64,000 bases of DNA, taken from Lunularia cruciata (Eukaryota; Streptophyta; Marchantiopsida; Lunulariales; Lunulariaceae). The stretch is taken from assembly GCA_948567375.1 (NCBI GenBank), contig OX419755.1, forward strand, positions 23,638,517-23,702,516. The letters run 5' to 3'. A program made the position numbers and the translations under genes. Positions 58,954-64,000 of the stretch are shown one piece after another. The notes below the pieces were generated by a model. That model saw only the letters and a list, made by a program, of their open reading frames with translations, searched no databases and was not told where the DNA came from. Position 1 is the stretch's first letter, and each line of letters begins with the position of its first letter.

Positions 58954-60057
58954 CTATGCAAAACGAGCTCTCTTCTTCTCTTGTGCCAAAAGCTCCAAAT
59001 TAAGACCCTTGGAGTTTGAGCACTCTCCCTTCTCAAACTTGCTCTCAACCACATCTATGGATGCTATCCCCTTACCTTTGTTGGGATTAGGAGCCACTTG
59101 GGTTTCACTACCTCCCTCTTTCCCTCTATTGGCTCCCTCATAACCCCTTCCTCCATGGTAAGTGGAATTTGGGCAATTCCTTTGGATATGGCCTCTTCCT
59201 CCACAACCAAAACAATTTCTATCATTGAAATTGTCGGCTGGTTGGCCTCCTCTATGTGGATAGTTTCCATAACTCCTAGGCCCTCTCCCTACATTCTGAT
59301 CCACCTCTCTCTTCTCCCATAGTTGCACCACATTGATCTTGAGATCCGCAAGTTGTTCTGTGATGGTTTGGAGTGGATCTTTTGGTGGAGGTGCAAGAAC
59401 TGGAGCAACTACTACTTGTGGTGCAACCCTTGTCACCAAAGTATCAGAAGTTCCACCATACTTGTAGCCTTGAGGAGGATGCACAACCTCCTTCACCACC
59501 AAATCACTCTCATCCCCTTCCAAACTCTCCTCCATACGAATTGCGATCTTGATAGCTTCAACCTTGGAAGAAGGTTTCTCATATCTCACCTTGCTTCTAA
59601 TTTGTGGTCTCAATCCTCCCACAAAATTCTTGGTGAGCATGGCCCCTATGCCAATCATTGTAGTTTCCACATCATCCCCACCCTTCCTCAACACTATGCG
59701 AAATCTGGACTCCAACTTTTCCACTCTTTCCACATAGACTCTCACTTTCTCTCCATCTCCTTGCTTGAGAAATGTAACCTCACTCATCAATCTCTCATAA
59801 CTCTCATCAGGAAGAAAGTTCTCAATGAGTGCTGAAGTCAAAGTCTCCCAAGACTCCTCTTCCCCCTCTCTCCTCTCTCTCTTTTGGTATTCTGACTCAT
59901 ACCATGTAAGTGCTACATCCTCAAAGAAATCTGGTAATAATGAGGCCCACTCATTCTTCCTCCTCTCATTGTTTCCTATGCAAGCTCTCTTGAAGTCTCT
60001 CACAAAGGCCTCCACATCTTCTCCATCCTTGCCAAAGAAAACCGGAAGTTTCCCCAT
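58954..60057 (-). CDS. Gag of the 7.8 kb element, 367 aa
   Basis: This is the retroviral Gag-like polyprotein that packages element RNA. Residues 5-130 form the retrotransposon Gag core: KLPVFFGKDGEDVEAFVRDF, ALTWYESEYQ, ENFLPDESYERLMSEVTFLK. The CCHC knuckle CFGCGGRGHIQRNC lies at 282-295 after a Gly/Pro-rich linker. The ATG at 60057 follows an upstream stop region and starts the conserved domain. The frame ends in TAG at 58954-58956; the protease reading continues in the same frame after it, so TAG could be a readthrough site or a CAG-to-TAG change. No lesion is seen within Gag. Confidence 0.85.
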   Translation of the reverse strand: MGKLPVFFGKDGEDVEAFVRDFKRACIGNNERRKNEWASLLPDFFEDVALTWYESEYQKRERREGEEESWETLTSALIENFLPDESYERLMSEVTFLKQGDGEKVRVYVERVEKLESRFRIVLRKGGDDVETTMIGIGAMLTKNFVGGLRPQIRSKVRYEKPSSKVEAIKIAIRMEESLEGDESDLVVKEVVHPPQGYKYGGTSDTLVTRVAPQVVVAPVLAPPPKDPLQTITEQLADLKINVVQLWEKREVDQNVGRGPRSYGNYPHRGGQPADNFNDRNCFGCGGRGHIQRNCPNSTYHGGRGYEGANRGKEGGSETQVAPNPNKGKGIASIDVVESKFEKGECSNSKGLNLELLAQEKKRARFA

Positions 60058-60291
60058 CTTAACCCCTCACTATCTTTCTTTTCTCTCAATTTTTTTTTCT
60101 TTTTTCTTTTCTCTCACTCTATTACTAATATAGTATATACATGACTAACACCATCTGAGAATAATCCACTCTAGGGAACACAAAAGGTTCAGGTTGCTCC
60201 AAGATTTCTATAGCAACATCAAATCCTAGAGTGCATATTAATCTAACTCTCATGGATAGTTTATCCATAAGTTGAAAGATTATCTCCATCA

Positions 60292-60765
60292 CTAATCTTG
60301 AGAACTAGCTGATGAAGGTGGTAGTATTTCTGTAGCTGTACTAAGACTCTCTCCAAGATCCTTCACCAAAGTTTCCAAAAGTGCTTTTACTCCACTACAC
60401 TCATGTTCTTTTGGAAGTCCTTCAACTCCACAAACCTCACACAACTCCTTGGTCTTAGATCTTCTCCCTCCCAATCTTGGTGAAGAAGGTCCAACATGCA
60501 AACCCAAGTCAAGTAAGCCTCTCCTTTCCCTCAATCTCTTGCTCTCAAAGGTCAATGGACATGAACTTGCCTTATGTCCCTTCTCTCCACATAGAAAGCA
60601 CTTAGACTCACTCTTTCCTCCAAGTGGTGTAGGTTTTTGGATCCTCTCAACACTCTCTTCAAATTCTATTGTAAACTCTCTTTTCCTCAAATCCACCCCT
60701 ACAATCACCTCAAACCCTTGGGGAACCTTGCATAATCTCAATTTCCACTCTTGATGACCCTCCAT
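60292..60765 (-). CDS. Extra CCHC zinc-knuckle ORF upstream of gag
   Basis: From the ATG at 60765 it encodes 157 residues. After a basic N-terminus (MEGHQEWKLRLCKVPQGFEV) comes a perfect knuckle CFLCGEKGHKASSC, then a basic linker and a second Cys cluster CEVCGVEGLPKEHEC. It lies between the 5' LTR and Gag, on the same strand, and is intact. Canonical plant gypsy elements have no such protein here. It could be a duplicated Gag tail, a captured host CCHC protein or a lineage-specific nucleic-acid-binding factor. Confidence 0.6.
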   Translation of the reverse strand: MEGHQEWKLRLCKVPQGFEVIVGVDLRKREFTIEFEESVERIQKPTPLGGKSESKCFLCGEKGHKASSCPLTFESKRLRERRGLLDLGLHVGPSSPRLGGRRSKTKELCEVCGVEGLPKEHECSGVKALLETLVKDLGESLSTATEILPPSSASSQD

Positions 60766-61413
60766 GTTCCCCAAGATGAATCTAAACACTCAAACATGCT
60801 TTTTGTTGATCTCAAACTTCTCATGCATGAGATCTCCACTCTGTAGAATTGACCCTTCCTCACAATGTCACTCAAATCTCCCAACCAATATGTCACAGTC
60901 CTCTGAAATTTTGCACACTTGATCACAACTCCAGGGCATCCCTCCCTGAAAAATTTCAGATCTTTTCATTGAGCCATTTGGCCTAGACACCTTTCTATTC
61001 AGCACCCATATTTCAGATTTGGTCTGAAAACCACCCCCCTCACTTCAAAAACTTATAACTCTTTGCACAAGAAAAATCTCTCTTTAATTTTTGTGGCAGC
61101 AGGTAGGATACAATGCACTGAATTTTCTTGGAAATTTTCAGGACAATTCACTGAAAATTGAAGAAATGGCAGACTCTGTACAATTTTCCAGAGAGCATGC
61201 AGTTACGGGAGCACTTTACCCTATCAACTTTCAAAAATTCTAGCCCAGTGCGCATAGAAGCTCTCTCAATAATTTTAAGTATGCTAACTGAAAGATAACC
61301 CAAGCTATCATGTGTAGAAATCTCAAGTCCAGATCTCAAACTTGAGATTTTGCCCAAAATCACCTTAATCCCCAAAATCTGCAATCCACCTCACACAATC
61401 TCTCCAATTCCTC

Positions 61414-61647
61414 TCATGTGTACAAGATGTACAAAATCACCTCAAAGACATCATAATGAACTACAGGGTATACAAATGGATCTTGGTTCTCTAACATAAG
61501 TTCAGCCCTCTCCTCTCCTAATGTTCTCTCCAAGTGAGCTCTCATAGCCTCCTTCTGCCTAATGTAGAATTGGACGCGGAACATTATCTTGCCTTCTAGA
61601 GAGGTCCCGGCAACGGAACCAAAAATGTGAGCCGGCCTGTCTCTCAC
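61414..61647 (-). CDS. Leader ORF of the 7.8 kb element, 77 aa
   Basis: The frame starts in the LTR end, reads through the primer site and ends 190 bp later. Residues about 25-70 (VQFYIRQKEAMRAHLERT, then LMLENQDPFVYPVVHYDVFE) resemble the end of the ORF at 16994-17398 in the 1.5 kb insertion. No known domain. It could be a remnant of a longer leader protein; translation from this start is doubtful. Confidence 0.4.
   Translation of the reverse strand: MRDRPAHIFGSVAGTSLEGKIMFRVQFYIRQKEAMRAHLERTLGEERAELMLENQDPFVYPVVHYDVFEVILYILYT
61605..61621 (-). other. Primer-binding site matching tRNA-Glu
   Basis: On the minus strand TGGTTCCGTTGCCGGGA follows the LTR by four bases. It is complementary to the 3' end of plant tRNA-Glu including CCA (TCCCGGCAACGGAACCA), by my recollection of that tRNA. 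Confidence 0.75.
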
Positions 61648-62318
61648 TCAGGATGAACCTCTGATGGCTATTATGGTAGCGCACCATGGACTAAGAAGGC
61701 AAGGAACCCCAACTCCATCATACTCCTCCAAGGCTAACACTCCAAGACTCAAGACATTGCTCACTAGAGAACTCAATGAGAGAGAGATAGTTGCAAATGA
61801 AAGGATGATGAGTACCTCCTCACCCCTTGTTTATATAGTGGTGAAATAGTTACGTACCAAAGTTGCTAATTACTGTAGTAACTCAAGTTACTAGACTAAA
61901 AGTCAAGTAAAGTCAAAAAGTAGAAAGGAATATCCATTCACATGGGCATATTCCCCTAAGCATGTGATCTTATCTTGACCCAACCACTAAGTCAAGGATT
62001 CCTTCACATGGGCTATCCGTGGACTAAAGAAGAATCCAAAACAAAAAGGTTTGCGGGCCCAAGAGTTCTCAACTCTTTCCTCAAAGCCAAACACCTAGGA
62101 ATAATACCAAGTCAACACACTAAAATCCAAAGTAGTGGTGCTCATCTTTTCTACTTCCTCTAAAGTAAGGTCCCATCTATCTTAGCTTATGATTAACTTT
62201 AGCTAACCATGACTAATATAGAACCATCCTTTATCTCTATATAAATAATATCTCTTAAGTACTTGTAATACCAAGCTAAATATCACAATACCACACACAT
62301 GCACAAATGGGTGTTACA
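61626..62318 (-). repeat. 5' LTR of the 7.8 kb element
   Basis: It runs from TGTAACACCC to GGCTCACA on the minus strand, with TGT/ACA inverted ends. The TATA box is at 61831-61838 (TTATATAG on plus), giving a U3 of about 480 bp. Confidence 0.9.
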
Positions 62319-62465
62319 AGTCAATTAGAAGCTCTTGACAATTTCAAACAAGGGTTAAAAGAGCAAATTCACCATGAAGTAATGGTACAAAACCATCGTA
62401 CAGATTTTGAAGCCATTGCTTGTGCTCAAAGAATAATAGGGCGCTTGGAGGAGGTGAAGGAGTAG
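62319..62465 (+). pseudogene. Gag of the right-edge element, second part
   Basis: Immediately after the AGTC duplicate, the plus-strand reading SQLEALDNFKQGLKEQIHHEV and AIACAQRIIGRLEEVKE continues the Gag interrupted at 54496. The LxxFKxGLxxxIxxEV pattern is the typical Gag core end. It ends in TAG. Confidence 0.7.
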
Positions 62466-62537
62466 TCCTAACTCAACATTATTAGGCTGAAACAAAACAC
62501 TTTGGTGGATCAGTACATATAGTCTTTTACACATTTG

Positions 62538-62937
62538 TGTAAAAGACCGAGACCAAGGAGAGAATTAGGAGAATGGAAGATAACATTGGGACACTTGAGT
62601 GTGGGAAACTCCAAATGCCTAGCATGAGCTTCAACTTTGATATTTATAGGGAGCATACAAGGCTCTTGAGAAGCTTCCTTGAGTTGCTTTCTTGGAATGC
62701 AAGTCAAGTTAACTTGTGAAGCTTCTCACGAAGCTTCCTTCTAGAAATTATCTACTTGGCGTGCAAGCTAAGCTAGTTGGAAGCTTCTAGAAGCTATCTA
62801 CTTGGAATGCAAGCTAAGCTAGTTGGGAAGCTTCCCAAGAACCTTCCTAGATACTCCTAGAATATTCTAGGCTAATTTGGCCTATTTGCTACTTTGTTAG
62901 CCCTTACTAACTTCATTGCTAAACTCATTTTGTTACA
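62538..62937 (-). mobile_element. Solo LTR of the chromodomain Ty3/gypsy family
   Basis: It is the reverse complement of the LTRs at 13446 and 20145: TGTAAAAGACC at its left equals the LTR end, TATTTATA (62641-62648) is the reversed TATA, and TGTTACA at its right is the LTR start. ATTTG lies on both sides (62533-62537 and 62938-62942), a perfect 5-bp target duplication. No internal region is present, so it arose by recombination between two LTRs. Confidence 0.9.
62664..62800 (-). promoter_or_regulatory. Heat-shock-element-like array in the solo LTR
   Basis: GAGAAGCTTCC, GAAGCTTCTCACGAAGCTTC and GGAAGCTTCTAGAAGC give several adjacent GAA/TTC cores upstream (on the minus strand) of the TATA box at 62641-62648. 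Layout matches the other LTRs. Confidence 0.5.
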
Positions 62938-63047
62938 ATTTGGTTCCAAGAACAAGGAGTATGTTTGCTCCAAGAAGAATGTGGATGGGTTGAAGAAAAG
63001 AGAGATGGGTCCCATGAGGAGAAGGGACTCACGCATAACAACATCAT

Positions 63048-63089
63048 TGTTACAATTGTGGCCAAGTTGGGCACATAGGCATCAATTGT
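63048..63089 (+). pseudogene. CCHC zinc knuckle of the right-edge element
   Basis: CYNCGQVGHIGINC keeps C-x2-C-x4-H-x4-C exactly. Flanking Gag sequence carries TGA/TAA stops. Confidence 0.8.
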
Positions 63090-63156
63090 CATATTTATTT
63101 TCCTAGAGGCTCTTGGCCCCCATTCGAGCAATCTTTGAACAACATGGAGAGATGGA

Positions 63157-63537
63157 TTGAAGAGGAGGATGAAGAAATCACATCAAAAAACAAAGATCAC
63201 TAGTAAATATACCTTGTGGCCTTATTGGCTCAATGGAGAAGAAAAAAGTAAGGGAAGAAAGAGGACAAATGTGCAAAGATTGAGGAAGTCAAACTCAAAA
63301 TTGATTGTTGTAAATGGAGTCCTAAAAGGCAATAAGGGGAGAGTATTGATAGACCTTGGAGCAACAAAGAATATCTTGTCTCACTCTTTTGCAATAAGGT
63401 TGGGGATGGATCTAAAGAAGGATGAGAATGAAGAGGTAGAAATACCTAATGGGCAGATAAAGACGATTGAGTCATTACCTAGAAAGGTAGCACTCTCTAT
63501 AGGAGAGTATCAAGAATATCAAGAAGCAATTGAGTGA
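63157..63537 (+). pseudogene. Aspartic protease of the right-edge element
   Basis: The frame gives a basic linker, then LIVVNGVLKGNKGRVLIDLG, an active-site LIDLGATKNILS motif (Leu replaces Ser/Thr/Ala after Asp), and FAIRLGMD. These are typical of plant gypsy proteases. The frame ends with TGA (63535-63537) after YQEAIE. Confidence 0.75.
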
Positions 63538-63540
63538 TGA

Positions 63541-64000
63541 GTGATACGATTAGCTCATTATGATGCAATCTTAGGTATATTGTGGATAGAGGACTACAAC
63601 CCCACGGTTGATTGGAGGAAGAAAGTAGTGGGAACTTGCCAATGGAAGATCATTGGGGTTAAAGAGAGAGCACACATGCATGAATTACCTCTCTATGTCA
63701 TAAGGACAACAACTATCTATAAAACAGATAGATGTTTCATGGGCCTAACAAGAGAAGTCCAGAGTGCACAACTTGATGGACAAGTTGTTGAGAAATTGAA
63801 AGATATGGTCAATGAGTTTCAAGATGCCTTCCTAGATGACATACCCTTAGGATTACCACCAAAAAGGAGAGTAGATCATAAAATCAAGATAATTCCTAGG
63901 AAGACACCTTCTTGTAAGGTCCTATATCATCTATCACCTCATGAGTTGGAGGAGTGTAAGGCTCAAATTGAGGATATGATATAGAAAGGGTTTATCCAAC
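63541..64000 (+). pseudogene. Protease end and RT start of the right-edge element (cut by window edge)
   Basis: RLAHYDAILGILWIEDYNPTV is the conserved protease end (YDxILGxPWL). Next come DIPLGLPPKRRVDHKIKIIP and the YHLSPHELEECKAQIEDMI start of the RT fingers. A TAG at 63982-63984 interrupts it, and the same frame continues as KGFIQ to the window end. Confidence 0.75.

Larger units (their letters stand above)
54497..62318 (-). mobile_element. Nearly complete Ty3/gypsy element without chromodomain, 7.8 kb
   Basis: Near-identical LTRs (54497-55188, 61626-62318) are bounded by AGTC on both sides (54493-54496, 62319-62322), a 4-bp target duplication. On the minus strand the order is leader ORFs, gag, protease, RT, RNase H, integrase, polypurine tract. 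I count about nine substitutions and one 1-bp indel between LTRs, so insertion was fairly recent. The coding region nevertheless has several stops and frameshifts. The RT palm FIDDFCVYGS and lack of a chromodomain point to a Tat/Athila-like branch; that placement is tentative. Confidence 0.9.
52793..64000 (+). mobile_element. Ty3/gypsy element running off the right edge, with two nested insertions
   Basis: The order is LTR, primer site, gag, CCHC, protease and the start of RT on the plus strand. Gag is interrupted by a full minus-strand element (54497-62318), and the Gag-to-zinc-knuckle linker by a solo LTR (62538-62937). With these removed, the visible part is about 3 kb. The 3' portion lies beyond the window. 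Stops are present in gag. Confidence 0.75.

Overview
The window looks like nuclear DNA of a land plant. Evidence: an ATL-type RING-H2 gene, plant-type Ty1/copia and Ty3/gypsy retrotransposons primed by initiator-tRNA-Met-like or tRNA-Glu sites, and a captured plant lamin-like (NMCP/CRWN) fragment. Intron-free genes with long leaders, and a non-LTR element with zinc finger, RT and a restriction-like endonuclease domain, make me lean to a bryophyte, perhaps a liverwort. That is an inference and not proven. Only two convincing host genes are visible: an ATL-like membrane E3 ligase (1433-3493, +) and a Gly/Asn-rich protein with a hydrophobic Cys-rich tail (39505-40428, -).

Layout: 1-1432 is the upstream/leader region with a GGAA microsatellite; 1433-3493 is ATL; 3494-10500 is intergenic sequence with one tandem duplication. 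From 10.5 to 21.5 kb lies a minus-strand non-LTR retrotransposon remnant split by a plus-strand chromodomain Ty3/gypsy element (13446-20688), which itself has a 1.5 kb insertion in its RT. At 21751-25710 is a defective copia element whose integrase/RT has been replaced by a coiled-coil segment resembling NMCP/CRWN. From 25.7 to 32.0 kb is intergenic sequence with several tandem repeats. At 31988 to about 36.5 kb is a broken copia element with a long GA microsatellite in gag. From 36.5 to 41.6 kb is intergenic sequence plus the Gly-rich gene. From 41.64 to 46.09 kb is a very AT-rich block. From 46.1 to 52.8 kb are repeats, two strong fold-backs and a minus-strand fragment of the same chromodomain family.

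The right end is a nest. A plus-strand Ty3/gypsy element starts near 52.8 kb and runs off the window. It is interrupted in gag by an almost complete minus-strand Ty3/gypsy element without a chromodomain (54497-62318, LTRs about 98.7% alike), and then by a solo LTR (62538-62937) of the chromodomain family with a perfect 5-bp target duplication. Nearly all element ORFs carry stops or frameshifts, so the region is a layered graveyard of retroelements in which insertion order can be read. The most unusual items are the copia/NMCP chimera, the heat-shock-element-like arrays in the chromodomain-family LTRs, the extra ORFs before gag in the 54-62 kb element, and the two fold-backs.
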